The position numbers were made by a program, and so were the translations under genes. The notes beneath the pieces were generated by a model that worked only from the letters and a program-made list of their open reading frames with translations, did not search any database and had not been told where the DNA came from. Shown here piece by piece: positions 24,939 through 35,543 of a stretch of 64,000 bases of DNA. The DNA lies in assembly GCA_900660155.1 (NCBI GenBank), contig CABFPE010000155.1, positions 1,213,050-1,277,049 on the forward strand. The letters run 5' to 3'. The DNA comes from Hofstenia miamia (lineage: Eukaryota; Xenacoelomorpha; Acoela; Hofsteniidae). Numbering within the stretch: the first letter of the stretch is position 1; each line of letters starts with the position of its first letter.

Positions 24939-27086
24939 CTATTTTCTAAAAGCCACTCTCCGCTTCTTCAATTGTAACCATTGACCTATGGCTTTATCCA
25001 TGTCCAACTTTTTTGATAAATCTTTTTCACAATATAAAATCATAAGTTCTTCTAACCGATCATCTCCCATCATTGTTCTTAAGCGGTTCTTGATGATTTT
25101 GAGTTTGCTAAAAGAACGTTCATTAGAAGCAACTGCCACTGGTATGCATAACATAAATTCATATGCTTCAACAAGAAAAGGAAATATGTGACGCATCTTA
25201 TGACAAACCATGGCAATGTCATTTACGGAATGGACATCTTCTTTAAATGAAAGATTCATAAAAGTGCAATATTCTGAGAGCAATACAGATGCAGCAGACT
25301 TCCTCATTTTTGGCGGATACATGTCAATAATTTGCTGCATTTCAAATTCTGTTGGGTTTTTCTTAAAAGAAGGTGAAAGTATTGATAACGGCTTAATCTT
25401 TTGAAAGAGAGCATTATATTCAATTTCCAATTCTTCAATATAGTTGTCTAATATCATATAAAAATGCTGTCGATAATAGGTATGGAATGTAGTGTTGGTA
25501 ACAGTTTGAGGACGCTCATCATATCTTTGAGGAACTTTTCGTGGTCGGTGAAGCATTCTGAATTCTTCCTCAAAATTGATATCATATTTTTGAGAAATAT
25601 TAATTGCTGCATAGATTTCATTGTTTATTTCATCCTCAGACCTCATACGTTTCAGTACTTGCAACAATGAAGCACCACACTCAAGAGCATAAAGTATATT
25701 AATGGTAGACGATTGCAATATTTTAATAAATGCATTGCATTTAGTGAGAATATGCTTCATAAAGAAAAGAGATACAATGGTTTCAAATCTCATTAGCCTT
25801 TTATAAAGTCCATAAGAAGAATCTCTAGTTGCTCTATCCATATTAGTGTCATTGTGGATTTTAAAAAATACATCAGCAAAAACATCAAAGCTATCCAAAA
25901 TAGCTGAAAGTGTTTCAACTCGGGCAGACCAACGTGTAGCACTAAGGTTCTTTGGATGAAGACGGCGTTCTTGCTCTCTTGCAAGACTTTCACTCAAAAT
26001 TGCATATCTTTTGGTACTACTTGTAAAAAAGACAAAAATTGATTGAAGAAAATCAAATAGGCTACTAACTATCTTAGAAACATTACAGGTATGCTCAACA
26101 AATATATTAGCTCGGTGAGCCAAGCAGGGTATGTATATAATTTCACGATCAAGAATGGTAGACAATTCCTTCTGAGCTCCATGATGTTTACCTGACATTG
26201 ATGCGGTAAAATCATATGATTGAAATGACAATGCACACATATCAATTTCATGTTCATTAAGAGATTTTATTATTGATTGAGCATGACCCAAACCAGATTT
26301 ATCTTGAAGGCATCTAATAGATAACAGTCGTTCATTTGGAACCATGTCTTGAACATAGCGGATTACTAAAGACAAACGATCTACATGTGATGCATCAGGA
26401 GTTGTATCTGCCATAATTCCAAAACTTGCAGATACTTTAATTTCATCTTGTATAATAGATACAAATTGGCCAGCCAAAAGTGAAATGAACTCATTTTGGG
26501 ATTCACTACTTAAATATGTTATATGATATGGCCTTTTATCGCGATTTTCTATCCATTTTCTCAGTCGAGGACAATGGCGAGAAAGCAAATTTGTAATGCC
26601 AATAAAATTACCAGACTCTCGATCATGACCTTGGAAAGCAAGCCCGTTTGCAGCAATTGTCAGTGTAGTATCAAGCAGTGTGTTCACTATTAGTTTTGCC
26701 TCTGCAATCCCTTCTTCTTGAGCAATTACTAAACTCTTACTTCTAGAATCCATAAGTATATCAATATGGCCTCTTACATTTTGAAAAGCAATGTAATCTT
26801 GAAGAGCACTGGTGTGAGCAGAACAGGAGAAATGAACATCAAGTTTTCCTGGTCGACCACTTCCTCGGGATTTCATTTTATCCCAAGTGCGCACACCATC
26901 ACGAGAAAAAGCATAGTCTCTCATTTCATGGCCGGGTCCAGAAGGAAACAACATACAAACAAAACAGAAAACTGCATCACGGTGTGGCGAATATTCTAGA
27001 TGAGGATAGCTGTCATACCAAGTAGAAGAAAATTGACGACTGTGTTTCAAATTTGTAATTTCCTGATTTTTTTGGATAATGAGCAA
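24939..27086 (-). CDS. hAT transposase, ZMYM1-like (main frame, 715 codons)
   Basis: An uninterrupted frame with no good ATG at its upstream end; it begins within duplication copy A. Residues 22-47 (TWYDSYPHLEYS...FCFVCMLF) are a TTF-type zinc finger, and Cys88 and His91 follow. DUF4371-like core: MADTTPD (Asp227), QSYDFTASMSG (Asp292) and CLAHRANIFV (321-330). SATRWSAR lies at about 383-390. The C-terminal hAT dimerisation region at 652-690 includes SNERSFSKLKIIKNRLR and DDRLEELMILYC. Length and order fit ZMYM1-like or 'zinc finger MYM-type' hAT transposases, which cut and paste the element in the nucleus. The upstream coding part is in the frame at 27593-28384. A 1-nt insertion in a T-run (27065-27071: seven T, against six in copy B) puts copy A out of frame with the coding sequence before it. 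Confidence 0.93.
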   Translation of the reverse strand: MLIIQKNQEITNLKHSRQFSSTWYDSYPHLEYSPHRDAVFCFVCMLFPSGPGHEMRDYAFSRDGVRTWDKMKSRGSGRPGKLDVHFSCSAHTSALQDYIAFQNVRGHIDILMDSRSKSLVIAQEEGIAEAKLIVNTLLDTTLTIAANGLAFQGHDRESGNFIGITNLLSRHCPRLRKWIENRDKRPYHITYLSSESQNEFISLLAGQFVSIIQDEIKVSASFGIMADTTPDASHVDRLSLVIRYVQDMVPNERLLSIRCLQDKSGLGHAQSIIKSLNEHEIDMCALSFQSYDFTASMSGKHHGAQKELSTILDREIIYIPCLAHRANIFVEHTCNVSKIVSSLFDFLQSIFVFFTSSTKRYAILSESLAREQERRLHPKNLSATRWSARVETLSAILDSFDVFADVFFKIHNDTNMDRATRDSSYGLYKRLMRFETIVSLFFMKHILTKCNAFIKILQSSTINILYALECGASLLQVLKRMRSEDEINNEIYAAINISQKYDINFEEEFRMLHRPRKVPQRYDERPQTVTNTTFHTYYRQHFYMILDNYIEELEIEYNALFQKIKPLSILSPSFKKNPTEFEMQQIIDMYPPKMRKSAASVLLSEYCTFMNLSFKEDVHSVNDIAMVCHKMRHIFPFLVEAYEFMLCIPVAVASNERSFSKLKIIKNRLRTMMGDDRLEELMILYCEKDLSKKLDMDKAIGQWLQLKKRRVAFRK

Positions 27087-28245
27087 GTCTGGGTTGATAA
27101 GGACCTAATGAAATCAAATATGATTTTTGATTGTTTGACAGTAGTTCAGGTCTTAATGCAGGATCTTGACTAACTACCGAAAATTCTGATTCTTCAACAT
27201 CAGGGACTTCTGAAGAATGTTTAATCTCTATTTGCTCAAGAGCAGAGGAACATATAAGCGTAACATCATCTGAAAGAATTTTAGTATCCTGTGCTATCAT
27301 TAAGGAATCATTAAATAATTGTTCCATTTCGTCTAATTTTCTAAAACTATTTGCTGAGGTTCTTTCAATTACTCTAGTACAACTTTCAAGGCACCTGCGC
27401 AAGGCCTTCAAATATCCAATTACCTTGCAAGTCATACTCTCTAAACTTTCAGGCTTACCTAACAAATCTTCTTCCTGAGTCCGAATAACTTCATCAGAGC
27501 TGTCTGCTTTCAAAAGTATCATATTTGAAATAATTTCAGCATCACTTACGACTTCATGTTCTTCACTGTTTGATATGGTTCAGTAGGTAACATTAATAGA
27601 CGTGACAGAAAACTGCATCACGGTGTGGCGAATATTCTAGATGAGGATAGCTGTCATACCAAGTAGAAGAAAATTGACGACTGTGTTTCAAATTTGTAAT
27701 TTCCTGATTTTTTGGATAATGAGCAAGTCTGGGTTGATAAGGACCTAATGAAATCAAATATGATTTTTGATTGTTTGACAGTAGTTCAGGTCTTAATGCA
27801 GGATCTTGACTAACTACCGAAAATTCTGATTCTTCAACATCAGGGACTTCTGAAGAATGTTTAATCTCTATTTGCTCAAGAGCAGAGGAACATATAAGCG
27901 TAACATCATCTGAAAGAATTTTAGTATCCTGTGCTATCATTAAGGAATCATTAAATAATTGTTCCATTTCGTCTAATTTTCTAAAACTATTTGCTGAGGT
28001 TCTTTCAATTACTCTAGTACAACTTTCAAGGCACCTGCGCAAGGCCTTCAAATATCCAATTACCTTGCAAGTCATACTCTCTAAACTTTCAGGCTTACTT
28101 AACAAATCTTCTTCCTGAGTCCGAATAACTTCATCAGAGCTGTCTGCTTTCAAAAGTATCATATTTGAAATAATTTCAGCATCACTTACGACTTCCGGTT
28201 CTTCACTGTTTGATATAGGTTCAATAGTTACATTAGTAGACGTGG
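26964..28245 (-). repeat. 641-bp perfect-junction tandem duplication inside the transposase gene
   Basis: Copy A is 26964-27604 and copy B is 27605-28245. Both start acagaaaactgcatcacggt and end in ...agacgtg. They are nearly identical. Differences seen include the T-run at 27065, one C/T change in LGKPE versus LSKPE, and a few changes close to the junction. The duplication therefore happened recently, or it is an assembly artefact. Confidence 0.9.
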
Positions 28246-28384
28246 AAGTTACATTGGATGAAGATTTTGCTGAATGAAGAAACTGTGACATGGCTTCCTT
28301 AAGACGTCCATGTTCTTTCCTCCGTTTTTCAGCTCGTTTTCTATTTTGGCTACCACTAGGCTGAATTCGTTTTTGACCTGGCAT
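27593..28384 (-). CDS. hAT transposase N-terminal part (263 codons, cut off by the duplication)
   Basis: It starts with ATG at 28384: MPGQKRIQPSGSQNRKRAEK..., a basic, Arg/Lys-rich opening that could serve for nuclear entry. An acidic Ser-rich region and helical stretches follow (LESMTCKVIGYLKALRRCLE; KLDEMEQLFNDSLMIAQ), then LAHYPKNQEITNLKHSRQFS and the first half of the zinc finger. It ends soon after the duplication junction (...DAVFCHVY). Without the duplication the two frames would form one protein of about 930 residues. As it stands, the N-terminal part cannot be read straight into the catalytic part. Confidence 0.85.
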   Translation of the reverse strand: MPGQKRIQPSGSQNRKRAEKRRKEHGRLKEAMSQFLHSAKSSSNVTSTSTNVTIEPISNSEEPEVVSDAEIISNMILLKADSSDEVIRTQEEDLLSKPESLESMTCKVIGYLKALRRCLESCTRVIERTSANSFRKLDEMEQLFNDSLMIAQDTKILSDDVTLICSSALEQIEIKHSSEVPDVEESEFSVVSQDPALRPELLSNNQKSYLISLGPYQPRLAHYPKNQEITNLKHSRQFSSTWYDSYPHLEYSPHRDAVFCHVY

Positions 28385-28575
28385 ATCAAAGTGATAATTG
28401 ACAAAACCTACGCCTATTCTAAAATAAAAGCAAGTATGCTAAGTGAAAATTAGTACAAGTTTAAGATTAACACTTAATATTGACTAATTACAAAGATTGG
28501 GATTTAACATATGATTGTGCCACACAGCAATTCAAGTCTAATCTTAAAGGTCTTTAAATATTGAAGTGTATGCGT

Positions 28576-28954
28576 CAGACTTGTCAACGAGCCGAGCTTC
28601 TAACGAGCTGAGCCAATCTGAGCCGAGCTTGAGCAGAGTATTAGATATACAACAAGCCCAAAACGAGCCGTTTTTAAGCAAACCAAATTTATAGTGCTGC
28701 TTGTTAATTTGATTATGCAGATTTTTCTTATTTTTTCATTCAATATTCCTTACTTTTAAACTTATTTTAGAAATGTTTATTAAATAATAGGAAGAGGAAT
28801 GGAAAAAATTCTGAGAGCACAATATTTTAAAAAAATATCGAGCTAAAATGAGCCTCATTGAAAGATTTATGTGGCGAGCCGAACCGAGCCAAACTTACTC
28901 AAAATTTAAACTTACCGAGCTGAGCTTAGAAATTACGGCTCGTTGACAAGTCTG
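28576..28954. mobile_element. 379-bp MITE nested in the hAT element (CAGACTTGTCAACGAGCCG ends)
   Basis: CAGACTTGTCAACGAGCCG is found at the left and, reverse-complemented, at the right end. The flanks GTATGCGT and TTATGTGT match at 6 of 8 bases, as expected for a somewhat aged hAT-type target duplication. The inside is rich in GAGCCGAGC repeats near both ends. No coding frame. Confidence 0.85.
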
Positions 28955-29843
28955 TTATGTGTATATTAGTTTCTATAAATAATGTTAAGCTTCAAAACAA
29001 TAGCAGTTATATAAATGAATTCCTATATTAGCAATAATTTGGCCATTTTTGTATTTCAACTCATCTTAGCTCAATTCAAATTGCAATGAGGAATATGTAT
29101 TAGGTACATGGTCTTAAATATAATAACTACATATCTCACCTAACCGTATGCAGCCATTATTAAGGCTGACTAAGAAACTATGTTTCTCGTTGGCCATAAA
29201 CATTAGTAAACTAATGTCCATGTTCCACAGCTTTTGTCTAGCATTGATGAGCCCCCTTTGCAATAGCAGGCTCATAAACACGTTGAACTAGGGCTGCGTG
29301 TTGTGCACATGACACAATATGAGCTTGTTTGGTTTATTGCTACTAACTGCTTCAGCCACTAAAATAGTCTAAAATTATACCCACTCCCAACTTTTATATA
29401 TAAATGTAATAGAGTCAACTGTTAACAGCAAAGCAAAGTGTTACAATGATGTGTGTTTGGCGGGTAAATAAATGCTATTGATCGTTAACTGTCTTGGCCA
29501 ATCAGTGGTAATCTGTAGTCATTCAATTAATGGGATGGGATTCATTTTGTTTTGAAATGCTGGTGAGTGGAAATTCAGTTGTAATTCATAGCATTGTCAG
29601 ACATTTGGCGGTGATTTTTATTATTTTAATGCACTACTTATTTTGTTAAAGTGAATTTTACAAGTAATGGCGGCAAATTTAAATGTTCGGTACTTAATGT
29701 AATGGTAGAGATTCAACAATTATATTTAAAAAGAAAAAGAGAAATCACTTATTCAATTTCACTTTGCTGCCCCTAGAGAAAAAATATTGGGGGGGGGTGC
29801 ATCACCCCCAGCACCCCCGGTTAGCTGGGCCCCTGTACGAGTC

Positions 29844-31708
29844 TGTGCATATGTGCTCAACAAATGTCAAGAAGAGGAGTGTAGGCATTGATCAAGTATC
29901 GAGGTAGTGCAGCCAGCTATTAAAGGATGGAGCCTATTTTGTCTTAGATTCCTTTATCGTCCAAAAGTACAGTAAAAATAAATTGTTCACCATGATTGAC
30001 TATCAAGTCCATGGAAATATCGAATTTTTTTACGTCTTATGGTTAAATTCTTCGTAAATACGTGTGGGAATTATTTATAAAATCGATGTAATATTAGAGA
30101 AATTGTAATGCTTAAGTTAGTGAATTTTCAATAAGATGAATTGGCAACTTTGCATATTTAATAATCATTTAGGCGTCCTTCAATACAGATTGGAATCGAA
30201 TTGGTAAGGCGACACAGCCAATACATTAATTATTTGCCCGCCCATTTTTGCTTTTGCTTTAACAAAGAAAACGACTGTTTTATTCATTTACTAAGCAATA
30301 AAACCAGATATCGTACTCTCAACTGCATAAATTTATTCACCAAAACCGATAAGATATTCAATATATAACTCAAGGAGTGTAGAGTTTCTAGAAGTGATGC
30401 CAATCAATGCGCTGTTTAGAATTCTAGTAAATTCTAATAAGAAATTAACATATATTCGAGTGGGTTGTTAGACAAAATTAGGTAGGCGTTTCACCTGTCT
30501 CAAATTAATATATTAAGAGACTATAAATAACACATGATCAGTAGACATAATAGAATATGTCGTAAAATATAACTAAACTTCCAAAATTAGCGACATTTTT
30601 AAGTTCAAATCTACAAAAAGCGTAGTTGCTGCTACGGCATATCATTCCGGGAAAATTTATTAATTATTAAATTAATAAATAAGGACATTAGTGCAAAGGC
30701 GACAACTAGGGAACGAATTCTACCAAATCGATCTGAAACAAGGTTTTTCAGCAAACCCCCTAAATTCCTTGGTGTCAAAATTTGCTAGCAGCCCTCTTAT
30801 TTCGGTTGAAATTCAACAAAAATTCAGCGACATTTTTGTTGAAAACCAGTTGTTCAAATTGTTTGACATTGCTTTGATCTTGAATTGCAGTTTTACAAAA
30901 TTTGAGCCTATTATCTATGTGGATGTCAAGAGAAGTTTCAAACAACTGGATTTAAATTTGCAAAATTGACTCTGTGCAACACAGATCGACTGATAATTTT
31001 GTATTATAGTGCAAGCATTTGAAATTGAAAGTAATTTTTGCAGTTCTTTAATTTTTATTAGAATCGACCTAAATTGACAATTTTTGGGACCTAAAAATCC
31101 GCGACAACAACTAAATTCTTCAATATAGTTTTATTCGAAAGAACACTGATTCAGAAATATCAAATTACATAAAAAAGACTCTCGTGAGATATACAACAAA
31201 AAACGTGTACTTATCGTCAAAATGAAAGCTTTGATTCGACTTTGTCTAGTTGCAGTTAGAACTACATGGTGTATTTAATGTCATCGATGCACAACAAATT
31301 AATGTTATATATATATTTTGTATAGAGCTTTTTAGATTTAGAAGTTAATTGAAAAATCTTTATTGCAAAATCAAAAACAATTATGGAAAAACTTGGTGAC
31401 ATTAGATTATCAAATTTATGTTTGTCCTGATACGCTTTTATGGGTGAAGGTAAACTTCCAATATCTGCGTTTAGTGATGTGCATGTATATCTATATTTAT
31501 CAGATCAATTTTTTGGGAATTAAATATTTGTAATTCCTGGAAATTCTTACATAAAGGGTTTTTGTAGACCTCTGTTAAAAAGTTTGTCAATATCTTTAAG
31601 AAATTTTCAATTAAACTGATTATGTTGAATTTCTGTTAAGCAAACATAAGTATACAGCACTGATAGCAATGGGCTATAGTTTCAGATATCTAGGCGCTTC
31701 CTTTCAAT
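29844..31708. other. Intron sequence right of the hAT element
   Basis: AT-rich. A 92-codon plus-strand frame at 30691-30969 has no recognised domain and is probably chance. Nothing else was seen. Confidence 0.4.
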
Positions 31709-32242
31709 TAGGGTGGAGTGGACATTTTTTTAGTTTTTGAAAAAGGGATCTTAAAAATGCTGCTTTCACATATAAGAGCACAATTTTTTATGTTTTGATG
31801 CCATTTTAACTCTGCTTGCTACACCCTATTTTTACTTTTAAGGGACAAAATTGCCAAATCCTGCAAATATCATCCAATTTTACAGTTATGGCCTCATGCT
31901 GAACATCATTTTGTAGCGCTTCAAAAAAACTAAGAAAACCATATTAACTTTCTCCTGTTTTCTTTTTCTCTAGTCAAGATAAGCATTTAAGGTTTCCCAG
32001 TACTAACAATTCTTAACATTAAACAGTTCAAAGACATAACACTGAAATTGAATGGGAGCTTTAAACTATAAAATTTGAGGATTTTGCAATGTTGCTCCCT
32101 TGCAAGTAAAACTAGGGGGTAGCCAACAGGGTTAAAGTGGCAGCTACATAAAAATTTGAAAAAGCGTGGTTTTAGAAGTAGAAACTGTTTTTTAGAACCC
32201 CCTTTTTTTAAAAATCAAAAAAACTTTTTTCATTCCACACTA
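31709..32242. mobile_element. 534-bp non-autonomous element, hAT-like target duplication
   Basis: The left end TAGGGTGGAGTGGACATTTT and the reverse complement of the right end (TAGTGTGGAATGAAAAAAG) form imperfect inverted repeats that run on through T/G-rich blocks (AAAAAGGGATCTTAAAAA versus AAAAAGGGGGTTCTAAAAAA). Flanks CTTTCAAT (31701-31708) and CTGTCAAT (32243-32250) match at 7 of 8 bases. No open frame of note. Confidence 0.75.
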
Positions 32243-32449
32243 CTGTCAATGGCTTACTTAGCACATCAAATATAATGTTGATTGTCCAAAATTACAATCA
32301 AACCAATCTGCTACTTAAATATATAAGAAGAATAAAGAATAATTTAAACATTAAAAGCAGCAATAAGAATAATAAGTTATTCAAAGTATTTGGGCGATGT
32401 ATGGGGAGAGATAACTCCGATTATTAAAGAATTGATGACGTTACCAGAG

Positions 32450-32752
32450 GTAGATTTTTTCCTGATTGCAAATCAAAAAAAAATTTTTGCGAACCATTCA
32501 TTATTTCAAAAGTTATTAATATTTTTAATATAGTATATACATCTTTAGCAGCCAATCATATTGCAGAATTATTGTAACATATCTATTGGATTTAGCAATG
32601 ATGCATTATTTGGATTCTTGGAATAATAAACAAAATAGCGATTTCTTTGATTATCCTTGTATGTATTTTTGAAAAACCTTAAAAGGTTGTTCATTAATGC
32701 AAATTCGGTTAACCTATAACTTCGTTCTCACATTACATTTCTATTTAATGAC
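32450..32752 (+). repeat. Left arm of a 0.3-kb inverted repeat
   Basis: Reads on the plus strand what 33105-33413 reads on the minus strand, with roughly 10-15 percent difference by eye. Shared blocks include TTATTTCAAAA, TATTGGATTTAGCAATGATG and TTCTTTGATTATCCTTGTAT. No function was recognised; it could be two copies of one repeat in opposite orientation or the ends of a fold-back element. Confidence 0.8.
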
Positions 32753-33104
32753 TATAAACGTGGTATTTCAAATCACGATTATTCTTTAAACAAACATTTT
32801 TATTAATTGATACAATGATTCAAGTTAGCTTAATTAACAATATAAAAGCATTTCAATAAGATGCAAAGAATTTATGAAATGGAGAACGCCGATTAAATCA
32901 TAATCTAAAAAGTATTCGAAGATGTTGTACAAATCAATAAATGTTAAATATATTTGGAAATATCGAACAGCATTTACCATGTAATTTGTGCAATTTAGTA
33001 AGTCATTTTAAATAAATTATTATCAGTACTATTTCATTTGAAAATGTAAAACTATGTTAAATAAAAAGAAAATGTGAAATTGAAGTTACAAATTTACCGA
33101 GTTA

Positions 33105-33413
33105 GTATTAAATAGAAATGTAATTTAAGACCGAAGCTATAATTTAACTGAGTTTGCATTAATGAACAACATTTTAAGGTTTTCCAAAAATATATACAAG
33201 GATAATCAAAGAAATCACTATTTTGTTTATTCCAAAAATCCAAATAATGCATCATTGCTAAATCCAATAGATATGTTACATTAATACTGCAATATGATTG
33301 GCTGACAAAGGTGTATATGCTATATGAAAAATATAAATAAATTTTGAAATAATAAATGGTTCGCAAAAATCTTTTTGATTTGGAATCAGCAAAAAATCGT
33401 CTGATGACGTATC
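33105..33413 (-). repeat. Right arm of the 0.3-kb inverted repeat
   Basis: Mate of 32450-32752, separated by about 350 bp of AT-rich DNA. Its outer end lies about 70 bp from the exon 5 donor at 33483. The minus strand has a 90-codon open frame here (NVTYLLDLAMMHYLDFWNKQ) that the other arm does not keep. Confidence 0.8.
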
Positions 33414-33483
33414 GCTCAGTATTTGTGTAGCCTGCGAGAAGATATTATATAAATATATCAAAAAAACCTAATCAAAATAATAC

Positions 33484-33698
33484 TTGGCATGATCAGGGCG
33501 AGGTGTAGGACATCCTGAGACACAATAATAGCAATCGCCCAAAGTTGCGATCTTTTCACAGCCTAACTTTTCAGTGAGATCATCGAATCTTCCATATAAA
33601 TCATTCAGAAGATCAACAAGTTCAACGGCAGTTTTGCCACTGCTCATGTTAGTGAAACCAACGATGTCTGCAAACAGAATGGACACATCCGTCTGAAC
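33484..33698 (-). CDS. ADCY9: Adenylate cyclase type 9-like, exon 5 (C1 catalytic core, both metal-binding Asp)
   Basis: The exon opens after taatttag with [20 protein letters not shown] and ends PTPRPDHA plus AA before |gtatta (71 codons, phase 2). It holds the two metal-binding aspartates of class III cyclases: Asp in FADIVGF and Asp in [30 protein letters not shown] is the form typical of ADCY9/Ac13E; most other mammalian types have ..[14 protein letters not shown]. The product would make cAMP from ATP at the plasma membrane together with a C2 domain. The intron downstream begins with a cluster of repeats, including one arm of a 0.3-kb inverted repeat about 70 bp from this donor. Confidence 0.97.
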
Positions 33699-35119
33699 CT
33701 AAATTAACAGATAAAACCCTTGTATTAAATACAGATTCCAAAAGTTTGCAATAATCGAAAGTTGACATCGAATACCATTTTCACAAAAAATTTCAATGAA
33801 AAATGGAAGTATTGTAAAATTGCAGGGGTGAAAGGGAGTCGGGGTATTTGAATTTCCTCTAAATGCATTTAACCAATTCAAACTTTACAACATTATTTGC
33901 TCAAAGAAATAATTTTTGAGAAATATTGCTAACAAAGAGGAAAAATACAACAATACCCAATCGGTGGAGATAAAATGATAAAAAACTATGAAGTTCTAGA
34001 TTTCTACAATATATATTACAAATTACACATGTACAGTATTTGTTAATATTCGAATCGAGTCGAGTAAAAAATAAACCCAAAAAAGTGTTAGATTAAACAG
34101 GGATGCAAACCTCGATTTGGATTTAACGAAGATTATATTTAATAATTTAAGATAGAAAGGCTCGATTTATCAATTTTGACTTGATCACTTTTAGCAACAG
34201 TTGAAGCCTCTTTACAATACGAATTTAGAAATAAACCTTAAAATAGTCAACTTTAAAATATATTTCTCGTCCCAATATGCTAATAAAATCATTTGTTAAT
34301 GAAATAATCGCAAGACACAGAGTAAAATTGTTGTATCTACAACATCTGCGATTAGAATTGTTAATTGCTGCTAGCATAATCCAGGTATTACAAAACGATA
34401 CATTAGAACAGTTATTTCCACTACAAACCAATTGGAGAATTTCCAATTGACAAACGAAATATTAATTTAAAATACAGAGACTTATGTCGTAAAAGGAAAT
34501 GCTTGAAAACAAAAACCGTCAACTCTACATTATAACTCCGCAAATATAAACGGAACTAACAGACAACTCAAACATTAGGCTTAGTTATAAATCAATGGTT
34601 TAAGATATAAGATGTAAGGCTTTTACACACTAGTACCTGTTATAACTGTGAATTGTTAATTAAAACCATTCGGAAACATTTGTCGAATTCACAATTAGCG
34701 GTTGCTGGGGATTTTGACACATTGTTTCAATTCATTAACGCAAGCTAAAGATAAAACTGAGCTCTTTCTAAGAACTTTTGTGATCAACACCTTCATATTA
34801 ATGAAGGTGATATTCCGCGGCACCAAGTTGTCCGATAGCAGGTTTTACAATTACAACATCAAAACAGGAGTTAACGAATGAATGGGAAGCATTAAAGAAA
34901 TCAGTTGAGCACATTCGTTAGAATAGCCTACTTTTGAAACTGCATTATTTTGAGGAAATAAATAAAGCATTTGTGTCATAGCATAAGACACCTTTGTGTG
35001 CAAAATCATTCATATAAATACACAAAAATTAAAACGCCTTAAATGAGTATTTAACTTTTTAAAATCTGAAAGCTTCACATTTTTAGCATTCGGCTAGAGG
35101 GTAAAAACAGAAAACTAAC

Positions 35120-35275
35120 CATAGCCAGCAAAACAATGTATATTTTAATATAGTTCTTAAAGAAAGGTTTTCTGAATATGTGGATTGGCACCTTTTTGCG
35201 GGATCCATATAGTCCCAGGACATCATCGGCTATAGTTACATAATATAGAGCACCTTGAACAAAATAGCAGCCAAA
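35120..35275 (-). other. Orphan exon-like frame, 52 codons, phase 0 at both ends
   Basis: Bounded by an acceptor (gaaacgctccag|TTTGGC) and a donor (GCTATG|gttagt) on the host-gene strand. It reads FGCYFVQGALYYVTIADDVL, then GLYGSRKKVPIHIFRKPFFK, then NYIKIYIVLLAM. Stops lie just outside on the upstream side. It sits in an intron whose flanking cyclase exons are both phase 0, so it could be spliced in without a frame change, but the conserved spacing [18 protein letters not shown] shows that the normal transcript skips it. I do not recognise the family. It could be a cassette exon, an exon of a nested gene or a relic. Confidence 0.3.
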
Positions 35276-35309
35276 CTGGAGCGTTTCAATAAGAATTGGT
35301 TATTCGTGG

Positions 35310-35543
35310 ATGCACCCAATTAAACTTAGTTCAAGGTTTCACTTCAATGGGATTAGACAGTTTTTCAGAACGCTAAGAGAAACACCTCCCGAAGAAAGAG
35401 TAAGAATATTGCAAAATAGTTTATACACATCATGTTTCGGTATGATAGTGAATCTCTTCAGAATTTTTAAAGATGAAAACGTAGACGTGCATAGATGGGC
35501 ATACTCTTCCTTAAACAACTTTATATATCCACATCATGGATAA
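35310..35543 (+). other. Unidentified small frame, 77 codons
   Basis: MHPIKLSSRFHFNGIRQFFR, then TLRETPPEERVRILQNSLYT, and ending in LNNFIYPHHG. Amino-acid use is balanced for so AT-rich a region, with charged helical stretches, but no domain was recognised. It lies 35 bp from the orphan exon on the other strand, so both may be parts of one inserted sequence. No promoter or splice site was established. Confidence 0.25.

Larger units (their letters stand above)
24500..29835 (-). mobile_element. hAT transposon, ZMYM1-like, 5.3 kb, with perfect 8-bp target duplication
   Basis: The left end is CAGAGGCCCAGCGAGAAAAA. The reverse complement of the right end is CAGGGGCCCAGCTAACCGGG. TACGAGTC flanks both ends exactly (24492-24499 and 29836-29843). 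Both ends also carry a GGGGGTGCAT block and a TTTGCTGCCCCT block. The transposase lies on the minus strand, the same sense as the host gene. A 641-bp tandem duplication splits its N-terminal part, and a 379-bp MITE sits in the region between the start codon and the right end. The exact target duplication and long open frame suggest a young insertion. Confidence 0.95.

Noticed and set aside
24988-26999. Several plus-strand frames of 60-77 codons
   Set aside because: Antisense shadows of the hAT transposase.
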